Below the pieces are notes generated by a model. The model saw only the letters and a program-made list of their open reading frames with translations, was not told where the DNA came from and ran no database searches. Position numbers and translations under genes: made by a program. Shown here piece after piece: positions 26,678-35,278 of a stretch of 64,000 bases of DNA (positions within the stretch are counted from its first letter, which is position 1; every line of letters starts with the position of its first letter). Origin of the DNA: Verrucomicrobiia bacterium (GTDB taxonomy: Bacteria; Verrucomicrobiota; Verrucomicrobiia; Opitutales; Cerasicoccaceae); NCBI GenBank assembly GCA_030432235.1, contig JAUIHT010000005.1:186001-250000 (forward strand). The letters run 5' to 3'.

Positions 26678-28354
26678 TCAGCCGTCCTGCTTCAACTCAG
26701 CTAAAATCTCTCTAGCGCGGGCAAGGGCCGCATCGGTATCCGGGCAGACATTGTTACGCCCGATCTGGTCGAGAAAGCCGGACCGCTCCATCACTTCGTG
26801 TGGCTGCGGTTGAATGGTGCTTAGGATAAGGTGGCGCTGGTGGCCACGTAGTTTTTCGAAAAGGTCCTCGAGGGCGTTCAGCCCGGTCGCATCCATCACA
26901 TTGACCTTTCGCATGCGCAGGATGACGATCTTCGGCTCGCGTTGGGCACGCTTGAGAGCGGTCTCCAGGCGATCAGCCACCCCGAAAAAGAAAGGCCCAA
27001 AGATGCGGAAAACCTGCACTTCTTCGGGGATTTCCTTTCCAGTGAGTGTGTGCATGGCGCCTTCGGTGTCGTTTGAGGGATCGACAGCGGAAACCTGCGT
27101 GGTATCAGCCAGGCGCTTGATGAAGAGTATGGCGGCCAGCACCATGCCGACTTCCACCGCCACCGTGAGGTCGATAAGCACGGTGAGCGCAAAGGCCGTC
27201 AGGAAAACGGCCGCGTCGCTGCGCGGCCACTTCAACAAGCGCGTGAAGTGGTGCCACTCGCCCATATTGTAGGCCACCTTGACCAGCACGGCGCTGAGCA
27301 CAGCCAGCGGAATGGACTTCGCCAGAGGTGCGGCAACGAGCAGGATGGCCAACAACGTCACCGCGTGGACGATACCGGCCACAGGGGTGCGGCCCCCGCT
27401 TTTAACGTTGGTGGCGGTACGGGCGATGGCGCCGGTGGCAGCAATCCCACCGAAGAGCGGACTGACCATGTTCGCGATGCCTTGCGCCATGAGCTCTTGA
27501 TTGGAGTCGTGGCGATCGTCAATCATGCCGTCGGCCACCACAGCGGAGAGCAGTGACTCAATCGCCGCCAGCAGTGCGATGGTCGTCGCCGGCTGAATGA
27601 GTGAGCCGAGCATGCTCAGGCTAATCTCCGGTATCTGTATTGGCGGCAGGCCTTCGGGGATACCGCCAAAACGCGTACCGATGGTATCCACAGGCAGGTC
27701 GAACAAGGCCACCGCAAGCGTCCCGCCCAACAGGGCCACGATGGACCCCGGTACCGCACGGGCCCATTTATGCGGCCAGAAGACCATGATGAGCAGTGAA
27801 ACCAACGCGAGCGCCAAGGTTGGCCAGTGCAAAGTGCCAAGGGCGCTGCCGAGGGTGATGAGCTTTTCGACGAACTCAGCCGGGACCTTGTCCACATGCA
27901 GGCCAAGGAAGTCTTTTATCTGCGTGCTGAAGATGAGCACCGCGATGCCCGAGGTGAACCCCATCGTGACCGGATACGGGATGAACTTGATAGCCGACCC
28001 CAGCCGCGCAAAGCCCATGATGAATAGAATAACGCCCGCCATGATAGTGCAGATGGCTAGGTTGACCGGGCCGTACTCGGCCAGAATACCGAAGACGATG
28101 ACGATGAATGCGCCTGTCGGCCCACCGATTTGCACACGGGAACCACCCAGTGCCGAAATGATGAAGCCCGCCACTACGGCGGTGAAAATACCCGCTTCCG
28201 GGGTTACACCGGAGGCAATACCAAAGGCCATGGCCAGCGGCAGCGCTACGATGCCCACGGTCAGCCCGGCAATCAAATCGGCCCGAAATTGGCCCCTGTC
28301 GTAATCCTTCAGGCACTCGATCAATCGAGGCCTAAACGTAAAATCGATTTTCAT
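26678..28354 (-). CDS. SulP-family inorganic anion transporter
   Basis: A 558-residue inner-membrane transporter of the SulP (SLC26) family for sulfate, bicarbonate or related anions. The N-terminal half has about 10-14 hydrophobic segments and the family repeats GLTVGIVALPLAMAFGIASG and PTGAFIVIVFGI. Residues from about 440 form a cytoplasmic STAS domain (VFRIFGPFFFGVADRLE, LRMRKVNVMDATGLNAL). The substrate cannot be read from the sequence. It is convergent with lolD and divergent from nothing close; the next minus-strand gene upstream (28483-29343) is 128 bases away. Confidence 0.95.
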   Translation of the reverse strand: MKIDFTFRPRLIECLKDYDRGQFRADLIAGLTVGIVALPLAMAFGIASGVTPEAGIFTAVVAGFIISALGGSRVQIGGPTGAFIVIVFGILAEYGPVNLAICTIMAGVILFIMGFARLGSAIKFIPYPVTMGFTSGIAVLIFSTQIKDFLGLHVDKVPAEFVEKLITLGSALGTLHWPTLALALVSLLIMVFWPHKWARAVPGSIVALLGGTLAVALFDLPVDTIGTRFGGIPEGLPPIQIPEISLSMLGSLIQPATTIALLAAIESLLSAVVADGMIDDRHDSNQELMAQGIANMVSPLFGGIAATGAIARTATNVKSGGRTPVAGIVHAVTLLAILLVAAPLAKSIPLAVLSAVLVKVAYNMGEWHHFTRLLKWPRSDAAVFLTAFALTVLIDLTVAVEVGMVLAAILFIKRLADTTQVSAVDPSNDTEGAMHTLTGKEIPEEVQVFRIFGPFFFGVADRLETALKRAQREPKIVILRMRKVNVMDATGLNALEDLFEKLRGHQRHLILSTIQPQPHEVMERSGFLDQIGRNNVCPDTDAALARAREILAELKQDG

Positions 28355-28482
28355 ACCCCTACCCCTTGCCTAACTGGCAAAGCGGGGATTATGCGACTGC
28401 CATTAGCTTCCCGTCAAGTGGGGCTTAAAGGAATTTATGCGTGCCCCGCAGGACCAATATGGCCGCACCCCAGGTAGTGGCG

Positions 28483-29343
28483 TCACTGCACGACGACGTC
28501 GAAGGGCAAAAAGCGCTCCTGCCCGTCGACCTTCACCTGGGCCCAGAGACGATAGCGACCTGGTTTGTCCGTATTGAAGGCAAAGGCCAACTGCGGCTGG
28601 GCATCCTTCTCGCGCCCGGTGTACTTCGGGTGCAAGTGCGCGTAACCGTCGAGACTCTCGTCGAAGGCCACCATGTGACCGAGCGCACCCATGACTGGCT
28701 CCAGCGTCAGCGGCTCGCCGAAAGACAGCGTCAGCCCGTTTTCCACCTGGCTGGACATCGCGGCGGGCTCGGTGGTCAGCGTAGCCACGGGGTTTGGAGC
28801 GGCCTGTTTGTCGACATCGCCCCTGCCCGGCTCCACCTCGAATGCCGCTGTAGCCGTCACCTTTTGCTGCGTGCGCGAGGGCACGAACTCCGCGAAGACC
28901 TGGTAGCGACCGGCTTTGTGCGGTGTAAATTCAAAGCCCCACTCACCCGTGGCCCCGAGAGGCTCCGGGTGGACGTGATGGTAATCCTCCAGGCTCTGGT
29001 CCACGATCATAACGTGAAGCAGCTCCGTGTGTGTGATGGCCAGCTCGTGCGGCTCGATGGTGTTGCCGGAGACGTTGGTCAGGGTCAGCCCGGCAAAGAC
29101 CGGCTCGCCTGCTCGAAGCGTTTCCGGCAAGGCCAGCTCCATGGTGACGGGAAAGCTCAGCTGCTTCAGGTTGAGAAACGTCGGGGTGTCGTCCCCGCAG
29201 AACTCCACCCCGTCGACCACGCGTTCGGCCGGCTGATAATGCAGGAAGGCACACTGATCCTGCGGCAGGCTTCGCAGGCCCACGAAGAGCCCCGCCGCTG
29301 CCAGCGTAATGAGGCCGATCTGCAACTTCCTGTTCATTTTCAT
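28483..29343 (-). CDS. Secreted protein with duplicated His-rich domain
   Basis: About 286 residues from the ATG at 29343 (a second ATG at 29337 fits equally). A single N-terminal membrane or signal segment (LQIGLITLAAAGLFVGL) precedes a Cys-containing stretch and two related beta domains. Each domain has an HxxHP-type motif followed by PGRY: DQSLEDYHHVHPE...PHKAGRYQVFAEF in the first and DESLDGYAHLHPK...DKPGRYRLWAQV in the second. This pattern is seen in exported proteins near copper and heavy-metal genes, so metal binding is plausible, but no metal transporter is adjacent. The longer open frame to 29442 is rejected because it would overlap the divergent argH start. Confidence 0.7.
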   Translation of the reverse strand: MKMNRKLQIGLITLAAAGLFVGLRSLPQDQCAFLHYQPAERVVDGVEFCGDDTPTFLNLKQLSFPVTMELALPETLRAGEPVFAGLTLTNVSGNTIEPHELAITHTELLHVMIVDQSLEDYHHVHPEPLGATGEWGFEFTPHKAGRYQVFAEFVPSRTQQKVTATAAFEVEPGRGDVDKQAAPNPVATLTTEPAAMSSQVENGLTLSFGEPLTLEPVMGALGHMVAFDESLDGYAHLHPKYTGREKDAQPQLAFAFNTDKPGRYRLWAQVKVDGQERFLPFDVVVQ

Positions 29344-29440
29344 GATTATTAAGCCACAAGCCGCTAAAGAAAGACAAAATCTTTCCGAGGCTTTTTTCGG
29401 CTCGGATCGCGAGCCGCGATTCTTATAGAGTTTTCGGTTC

Positions 29441-30850
29441 ATGGCAAAAAAGCAGAGTCAGGCAACCTGGGGCGGGCGGTTTTCCGAAAAACCGGCTGCG
29501 CTCATGCAGCGGCTGGGTGAGTCGGTTTCTTTCGACGCCCGGCTGGCCCCCTACGACGTGCAGGGCAGCAAGGCCCACGCGGCAATGCTTTGCCATGTAA
29601 AGCTCATCACCGCCAAGGAGCGCGACGCCATCCACAAGGGGCTCGACCAGGTGCTGGCCACCATTGAGTCCGGCAAGTTCAAGTGGAAGGGAGAGCTCGA
29701 GGACGTCCACATGAACATCGAGCAGGCCTTGACCAAAATCACGCCTGCCGGAGCCAAGCTCCACACCGCGCGTAGCCGCAACGACCAGGTAGCCACCGAC
29801 ATGCGGCTGTTTTTCAAGGACGCCGCCGGGCAAATCATCCATGGGCTGGAAACGCTCCTGGGCGCCCTGCTGGACTTTGCCGAAGCCAACAGCGAAACGG
29901 TCATTCCCGGTTTCACCCACCTGCAGCGGGCACAGCCAGTTCTGATGGCGCATCACTTCCTGGCCTGGGTGGAAATGTTTGGGCGCGACCGCGAGCGTTT
30001 CATCGCTTTTCTGGACCGGGCCAACTGGTGCCCGCTGGGCTCCGGGGCCATCGCCGGCTCCACCCTGCCCATCGATCGCGAGTTCACCGCCACCGCCCTC
30101 GGCTTCGTCGACCAGAAGGGCAAGCCGCGCGTCACGGCCAACAGCATGGACGCCGTGGCCGACCGCGACCTCTTTATCGAGTTCGCCTGCGCCTGCTCGC
30201 TCATTGGCACACACCTGTCCCGCGTGGCCGAAGACGTCATCCTGTGGTCCAGCGCGGAGTTTAACTTCGTGCGGCTTCCGGACACTTTCACCACCGGCTC
30301 CAGCCTCATGCCGCAGAAGAAAAACCCGGACTCGCTCGAGCTTATCCGCGGCAAGTCCGGCCGGCTTACCGGCAACCTCATGTCGCTCCTCGTCATGGTC
30401 AAGGGCCTGCCGTTGACCTACAATCGCGACCTGCAGGAAGACAAACCGCCCGTCTTCGACTCTCTCGACCAGACACTCCTCTGTCTGGACGTGCTCGGCG
30501 GCACGCTGTCCGGCGCGGCGGTCAATGCTGAAGCCTGCGCCAAGGCAGTCAGCGACCCGCTGCTGCTGGCCACCGATTTGGCCGACTATCTGGTGGAAAA
30601 GGGTGTTCCCTTCCGCGACGCACATCACTGCGTAGGAGCACTGGTGGCGCTGGCAGAGAAAAATCACGTCCCCATCCACCTGCTGCCGGACGAGGATGTG
30701 GACGAGGTCTGCTGCTGTCTGGCTCCCGATGATAACTGGCAGGAGGTTTTTGACATCAAGCGCGCTCTCGCCCGCCGCGAAAACACCGGCATGCCCGGCC
30801 CCAAGCAGGTCAAAAAGCAAATCGCCGCCTGGCGCAAGGTGCTAAGCTAG
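29441..30850 (+). CDS. argH: Argininosuccinate lyase
   Basis: Cleaves argininosuccinate to arginine and fumarate, last step of arginine synthesis. The 469-residue length and start ([19 protein letters not shown]) are standard. The fumarase/aspartase superfamily signature [12 protein letters not shown] is at about residues 287-298, carrying the mobile-loop catalytic Ser; [12 protein letters not shown] and [10 protein letters not shown] carry the other active-site residues. It stands alone on this strand. Carbamoyl phosphate for the pathway would come from carB 15 kb away; argG is not in the window. Confidence 0.97.
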   Translation: MAKKQSQATWGGRFSEKPAALMQRLGESVSFDARLAPYDVQGSKAHAAMLCHVKLITAKERDAIHKGLDQVLATIESGKFKWKGELEDVHMNIEQALTKITPAGAKLHTARSRNDQVATDMRLFFKDAAGQIIHGLETLLGALLDFAEANSETVIPGFTHLQRAQPVLMAHHFLAWVEMFGRDRERFIAFLDRANWCPLGSGAIAGSTLPIDREFTATALGFVDQKGKPRVTANSMDAVADRDLFIEFACACSLIGTHLSRVAEDVILWSSAEFNFVRLPDTFTTGSSLMPQKKNPDSLELIRGKSGRLTGNLMSLLVMVKGLPLTYNRDLQEDKPPVFDSLDQTLLCLDVLGGTLSGAAVNAEACAKAVSDPLLLATDLADYLVEKGVPFRDAHHCVGALVALAEKNHVPIHLLPDEDVDEVCCCLAPDDNWQEVFDIKRALARRENTGMPGPKQVKKQIAAWRKVLS

Positions 30851-30859
30851 GCAAACAAC

Positions 30860-30925
30860 CTGGGGCTGCTCGCCCCAGACCTTCGCTCAAGGCAAGGCCT
30901 TGAGAATCCTCGATGCTGCGCATCG
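30860..30925. terminator. Three tandem hairpins between convergent argH and the CMD-like gene
   Basis: Three perfect hairpins follow each other: CTGGGGC/GCCCCAG (30860-30878, loop 5), CTCAAGG/CCTTGAG (30886-30904, loop 5) and CGATGC/GCATCG (30911-30925, loop 3). No long T-run follows. The position between convergent stops suggests transcription end or RNA 3'-end protection for both genes. Confidence 0.5.
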
Positions 30926-30931
30926 TGCTAT

Positions 30932-31315
30932 CTAAATGAGGCCCTTTTCCTTAAATACTTTTTTGGCTTCCATGATGGCGTTGGTGGCCGAGGGGAAGCC
31001 GCAGTAGGCAATCATCTGCGTTATGGTCTCGACGATTTCCTCCTTGGTCGCGCCTTCGTTGAGCGCACAGGCCACGTGCAGCTTGAGCTGAGGCAGCGCA
31101 TTGCCCATCACAGTCAGGGCCGAGAGCGTGACGAGCTCCTGCGTCTTGGGGTCGAGGACGTGACTCTTGTTACCGTAGATGTCCCCGAAGGCGAACTCCA
31201 CGTTTACCTTGGCGAAGAGCGGAGCCACTTCGCGTATGCTTTCGATGTACTGGTCGGCCTCCGGGCCCAGATGCTCACGCATCACTTCGATGCCTTTTTC
31301 GTAACGGTCACTCAT
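30932..31315 (-). CDS. Carboxymuconolactone decarboxylase family protein
   Basis: A 127-residue alpha-helical protein of the CMD/AhpD family. The signature helix is LKLHVACALNEGATKEEIVE, with His and Glu at the positions used by PcaC-type decarboxylases, followed by YCGFPSATNAIMEA. The CxxC redox pair of AhpD is absent; two separated Cys remain. Family members act as 4-carboxymuconolactone decarboxylases, peroxidases or enzymes of unknown role. It is last of four genes transcribed with malic enzyme, acetolactate synthase and a DoxX-like protein, 12 bases after the latter. No protocatechuate-pathway gene is nearby, so the true substrate is open. Confidence 0.88.
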   Translation of the reverse strand: MSDRYEKGIEVMREHLGPEADQYIESIREVAPLFAKVNVEFAFGDIYGNKSHVLDPKTQELVTLSALTVMGNALPQLKLHVACALNEGATKEEIVETITQMIAYCGFPSATNAIMEAKKVFKEKGLI

Positions 31316-31327
31316 GATTGGTAAGGA

Positions 31328-31783
31328 TTAGAGTTGGAACAAACTGTACGGGCCGGATCCCATAATGGCGAAAAAGAAACCGACGGCGGCGAGGACAAAG
31401 TTCTTTTCCGCCGAGGTGACATGCCCGACAGTGGCCAGTGTGCTCACGCCGGTCAGGGTCGCGCGATCGGCGTCCGTGGCAGTGTCACCGAGCTTTGCCT
31501 CCGCAGCGGTGGCAGCCAGCTTGTAGTGGACCTTTGCCCCCAGCAGACTGTACACGCAGAGCATGGCGCCGCCCACGCGTGGCAGCACACCCAGTAAAAT
31601 CGAAAGCGCGCCCGCAATCATCACCACGATCATCAGTTTCGCCCCCAAGGGTACGAGCGCCTTCGGGCAGAGAAGCGCGATCAGGCCCTCGGCACCTTTC
31701 CAATCGGCGAAGAGCGCCTTCAACGGCCACAGAAACATCCAGGCATAGACAAGGCGAAGAACGATCCAGGCGAGTGCTTCCAT
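31328..31783 (-). CDS. DoxX-like integral membrane protein
   Basis: A 151-residue membrane protein with four hydrophobic segments and the DoxX-like pattern: LRLVYAWMFLWPLKALF at the N-terminus, GAKLMIVVMIAGALSILLG, the GGAMLCVYSLLGA segment and a final FVLAAVGFFFAIMG. DoxX relatives include a subunit of thiosulfate:quinone oxidoreductase and proteins of oxidative-stress complexes; which applies here is unknown. It starts six bases after the acetolactate synthase stop and precedes the CMD-like gene by 12 bases, so all belong to one transcript. Confidence 0.8.
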   Translation of the reverse strand: MEALAWIVLRLVYAWMFLWPLKALFADWKGAEGLIALLCPKALVPLGAKLMIVVMIAGALSILLGVLPRVGGAMLCVYSLLGAKVHYKLAATAAEAKLGDTATDADRATLTGVSTLATVGHVTSAEKNFVLAAVGFFFAIMGSGPYSLFQL

Positions 31784-31789
31784 ATCCTC

Positions 31790-33442
31790 TTAATTGCCCA
31801 CGTCATCCCGATGGGCGTCGACGAAGAGCTGCATGTTGTCGGAGTAGTCGATTTCCACGTCGATGAGGGTCGGTCCGGCGATGCCCTGCGCTTCCTGGAT
31901 GGTGGAAACGATGTCGCCAGGGGAGTCGATTTGGAAGCCGACCGCACCGAAGGCGGCGGCGAAGGCGGGAATGTCAATCTTGCCCAGCTCGACCGAGGCC
32001 TCGCGATGGTACTTCATGATCTGCTGCTCCTTGACCATGTCGTAGGAGCCGTCACGCCAAACGATATGCGTGAACTGCAAGCCTTCACGCACGGCGGTCT
32101 CCAGCTCCATGGCGGAAAAGAGGAAGCCGCCGTCGCCAGAGATTGAGATGACCTTCTTCTTGGGAAAGGCAAACTTGGTCGCCATGGCCCAGGGCAGGCC
32201 CACGCCGAGTGTCTGCTGGCCGTTGCTGAATAAAATCTGATGCGGAATATGCGAAAACAGATAGCGCGCCAGCCACATGTAAACCGAGCCGATGTCGCAG
32301 CAGACCACGGTGTCCTCGTCGATGACTTTATTGAACTCGTGGACGAAGCGCAGCGGATGGACGGTCTTGCCCTTGCCTTTCTTGGACCCGGCGCCGTCGA
32401 GGATAGCGAACAACTCCTCGCGCAGAGCGGGATAGTCGGCCACGACCACCTGGCTGGTGGCATCGGTCAGCAGCTCGAGGTTTTCGGCGATGTCGCCGAT
32501 TAGCTCACAGGCCGGCGTGTACTGTGTGTGGATGTTGGCCGGTGTGTAGTCGATGTGCAGAATCTCCTTGGAGTGATCAGCGTTCCAGACCTCGGGGTCG
32601 TACTCCACGGGATTGAAACCGATGGCCAGCACCAGATCGGATTGCTCCAGCACGCGGTCGCCGGGCTGATTGCGGAAGAGCCCTACCCGCCCGTGAAAAC
32701 AGTGCATGTGCTCTTTGGAAATAACTCCGGCGGCCTGATAGGTGTTGATGGCCGGCAGTGGATGCTTTTGGAAAAACGCCTGGATGGCCGCGTAGTTGAC
32801 CGGGCGGCTGGCCTCTTCTCCCAGAAGCACCACCGGAGCCTTGGCTTCTTCCAGACGCTTGGCTGCGTCCGCGATGGTGGCGGTCCGGGCACGGCCACGC
32901 ACAATCGACGGGGCCGTGTAAACGGACAAGTGTGAGGCGTCCGCCAGCATGACGTTCTGCGGCAGGCTGATGAAGCACGCCCCCGCCCGCGGGGCCGCGG
33001 CCAGCCGGAAGGCGTTGGCTAGACATTCCGGCACGACCTCCGGCGCGGTCACCTCAACACTGGACTTGGTTACGCTCTCGAGCAAGGTGGCGTTGTCGGT
33101 GTTTTGGTGCGACTCCTTGAACTTCATGTTCTGCGGCACGTTACCGCCGAGGGCCACCACAGGATCGCCTTCCGTCGTCGCGGTCAGCAGGCCGGTGGTC
33201 AAATTACCCACACCCGGCCCGGAGGTGACCAGCACCACGCCGGGCTTGCCGGTTTGACGCCCGTGCGCGGCAGCCATGAAGGCGGCGTTCTGCTCATGAC
33301 GACAGAGAACGACCTTGATGGGCGAATCCACCAGCGCGTCGAAGACCTTGTCGATCTTCGCACCGGGAATACCAAAGATGGTATCGACGCCGTGGGCTTC
33401 GAGGCACTTGACCAGGAGTTGAGCTGTCGTCTGTGTCGCCAT
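31790..33442 (-). CDS. alsS: Acetolactate synthase, catabolic (AlsS/BudB) type
   Basis: Thiamine-diphosphate enzyme joining two pyruvates into acetolactate. The ATG at 33442 gives 550 residues; the open frame upstream runs into the malic enzyme gene. The N-terminus FGIPGAKIDKVFDALVDSP and RHEQNAAFMAAAHGR are characteristic of the FAD-independent catabolic AlsS/BudB form rather than biosynthetic IlvB, and no regulatory subunit ilvN follows. The ThDP-binding region is GDGGFLFSAMELETAV to about WRDGSYDMV, where the usual NxxYxM reads DGSYDMV. It lies 22 bases after malic enzyme, which would supply pyruvate. No acetolactate decarboxylase (alsD/budA) gene is present. Confidence 0.92.
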   Translation of the reverse strand: MATQTTAQLLVKCLEAHGVDTIFGIPGAKIDKVFDALVDSPIKVVLCRHEQNAAFMAAAHGRQTGKPGVVLVTSGPGVGNLTTGLLTATTEGDPVVALGGNVPQNMKFKESHQNTDNATLLESVTKSSVEVTAPEVVPECLANAFRLAAAPRAGACFISLPQNVMLADASHLSVYTAPSIVRGRARTATIADAAKRLEEAKAPVVLLGEEASRPVNYAAIQAFFQKHPLPAINTYQAAGVISKEHMHCFHGRVGLFRNQPGDRVLEQSDLVLAIGFNPVEYDPEVWNADHSKEILHIDYTPANIHTQYTPACELIGDIAENLELLTDATSQVVVADYPALREELFAILDGAGSKKGKGKTVHPLRFVHEFNKVIDEDTVVCCDIGSVYMWLARYLFSHIPHQILFSNGQQTLGVGLPWAMATKFAFPKKKVISISGDGGFLFSAMELETAVREGLQFTHIVWRDGSYDMVKEQQIMKYHREASVELGKIDIPAFAAAFGAVGFQIDSPGDIVSTIQEAQGIAGPTLIDVEIDYSDNMQLFVDAHRDDVGN

Positions 33443-33464
33443 GTTTAATCTTTCGCTTCGTCGA

Positions 33465-35171
33465 TTAGCGTTTAACCGGAATATAGAGCGGCTCCCACTG
33501 GTTGAGCGCGACGAGTTTCTCCACATCCTCCTCCTTCGCCTTGATGGCGGACAAGCCTTCGGCCACGGCCTGCTTGCCCACCGCCACGGCCACCGAGCCG
33601 CTGACTTTGAGCGCGTCGTGGATGGGCGGCAGCACGGGATTGCCGATGCCCTTGTGTAGCGGTGAGAAGCTGCTCAAGGTGCGCGAGGCGGCGCGAATCA
33701 TGCCGTCGCTGACACAGGTGGCTTTGACCGCGATGGCGCCGAGCCCAAGACCGGGAAAAATGAAGGCGTTGTTGCCCTGCGAAATCTGGTAGGTCTTCCC
33801 TTTGTAATCGACCGGTGCAAAGGGGCTGCCCGCCGCGATGATGCCCTTGCCGTCCGTCAGTTCGATGATGTCCTTGGGCTCCGCCTCGGAACGCGATGTG
33901 GGATTGGACAAAGGCATAATGACGGGGTACTCCGCGTTTGCCGCCATCTGCCGGATAATGGCGGGGGTAAAGGCACCCTTCACTGTGGAACAGCCGATTA
34001 GGATGGTCGCCTTGCCGTTTCTCACCACCTCTTCCAGTGTGATATTCGAGGAGTCTTTCACATCCCACGCGGACACCTCGCTGCGCTTGCGGGCGTAGCA
34101 TTGCTGGAAGTCAGGCAGGTTCTCCATATCATCAACGACCAACCCCTGCCGGTCGATGATGTAGAAGCGGCTGAGGGCGTCCTCCTTGCTCAAGCCGCCG
34201 GCGACAAAGGCGTCGAGGATTTGGTCCATGATGCCGCAGCCGGCCGTGCCCGCGCCGAACATGACCACGCGATGATCGCCGTAGGCCGTCTTGGTCGCCT
34301 CGATGGAGGCGATGACGTTGGCGGTGGCGACGATACCGGTGCCCTGCATGTCGTCATTGAAAGTGCAAAGCTGCGGGCGGTACTTTTCCAGGATGGAACG
34401 GGCGTGGTCGCGACCGAAGTCCTCCCAGTGCAGGTAAACATTGGGAAAGTGTTTCTCCACGCTGGCGACGAACTGCGCGATGAAGGCATCGTACTCCTCA
34501 CCGGCGATACGCTTGTGGGGCGAGCCGAGGTACATCGGGTCGTCGAGCAACGCCTGGTTGTTAGTGCCTACGTCGAGCTGGATAGGCAACACCCGGGCAG
34601 GATTGATACCCGCGCAAATGATGTAGACCATGAGCTTGCCGATGGAGATATCCATGCCGCCGATTCCCCAGTCCCCGATGCCGAGCACGGCCTCGCCGTC
34701 TGTAACGATGATGAGGTCGATTTGGCGGTTCGTGAATCCGGCCAGGATGCCATCCATGTGCTCGCGCTCCTGATAGGATAGGTACACTCCAGCAGGGCGG
34801 CGAAACTCCGCGGAGTATTTCTCCACCGCGTCACCCACGGTAGGCGTGTAGACGATGGGCAACACCTCGTCGATGTGCTGGCTGGCAAACTGGAAAAAGA
34901 GCGTCGTGTTGGTATCGTGCAGGAGGTTGAGGAAGACGTTGCGCTCGATGTCGTTGCCCTTCTCCTTGAACTGGCGGTAGACCCGCCGGACTTGCGACTG
35001 CATGGTCTCCACCTGCACCGGCAGGCGGCCGTTGAGTCCGAGCGTGTCGCGCTCCTCCTGGCTGAAAGCGGTGCCCTTATTGACCAGGGGGTTATCCAGA
35101 ATTTGCTGTCCGGGCTCGTCGGTTTGGATAGCAATGACTTTTCCGGCGTCGTTTTTAACTTCGGTATACAT
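33465..35171 (-). CDS. maeA: NAD-dependent malic enzyme
   Basis: Oxidative decarboxylation of malate to pyruvate and CO2. The 568-residue length matches the large NAD-type family (E. coli MaeA/SfcA-like) rather than the short or fused NADP forms. Visible segments: LPIVYTPTVGDAVEKYS with the catalytic Tyr, GIGDWGIGGMDISIGK, the metal-binding HWEDFGRDHA and FNDDMQGTG, the NAD-binding VMFGAGTAGCGI and SNPTSRSEAEP. It is first in a four-gene unit and has a good promoter 66 bases upstream. Coupling with catabolic acetolactate synthase suggests disposal of malate-derived pyruvate. Confidence 0.95.
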   Translation of the reverse strand: MYTEVKNDAGKVIAIQTDEPGQQILDNPLVNKGTAFSQEERDTLGLNGRLPVQVETMQSQVRRVYRQFKEKGNDIERNVFLNLLHDTNTTLFFQFASQHIDEVLPIVYTPTVGDAVEKYSAEFRRPAGVYLSYQEREHMDGILAGFTNRQIDLIIVTDGEAVLGIGDWGIGGMDISIGKLMVYIICAGINPARVLPIQLDVGTNNQALLDDPMYLGSPHKRIAGEEYDAFIAQFVASVEKHFPNVYLHWEDFGRDHARSILEKYRPQLCTFNDDMQGTGIVATANVIASIEATKTAYGDHRVVMFGAGTAGCGIMDQILDAFVAGGLSKEDALSRFYIIDRQGLVVDDMENLPDFQQCYARKRSEVSAWDVKDSSNITLEEVVRNGKATILIGCSTVKGAFTPAIIRQMAANAEYPVIMPLSNPTSRSEAEPKDIIELTDGKGIIAAGSPFAPVDYKGKTYQISQGNNAFIFPGLGLGAIAVKATCVSDGMIRAASRTLSSFSPLHKGIGNPVLPPIHDALKVSGSVAVAVGKQAVAEGLSAIKAKEEDVEKLVALNQWEPLYIPVKR

Positions 35172-35235
35172 GGCGATTTAGTAGCGGAGTTTGACAGTGA
35201 ATAGCGGCAAGACTCAGCCGCTCGCGGTACCAAGA

Positions 35236-35264
35236 ATAACACACAATACCACTTTTTGAGTCAA
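35236..35264 (-). promoter_or_regulatory. Sigma70-like promoter of the malic enzyme operon
   Basis: On the minus strand TTGACT (35264-35259) and TGTTAT (35241-35236) are 17 bases apart, both close to consensus, 65 bases upstream of the maeA start. Confidence 0.65.
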
Positions 35265-35278
35265 CCGTGAAAGGGCCG

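Noticed and set aside
29423-30820. 465-codon open frame opposite argH
   Set aside because: Antisense to a complete, motif-bearing argininosuccinate lyase.
31790-33442. Biosynthetic acetolactate synthase (ilvB)
   Set aside because: The KIDKVFDAL region, absence of ilvN and malic enzyme context fit the catabolic form.
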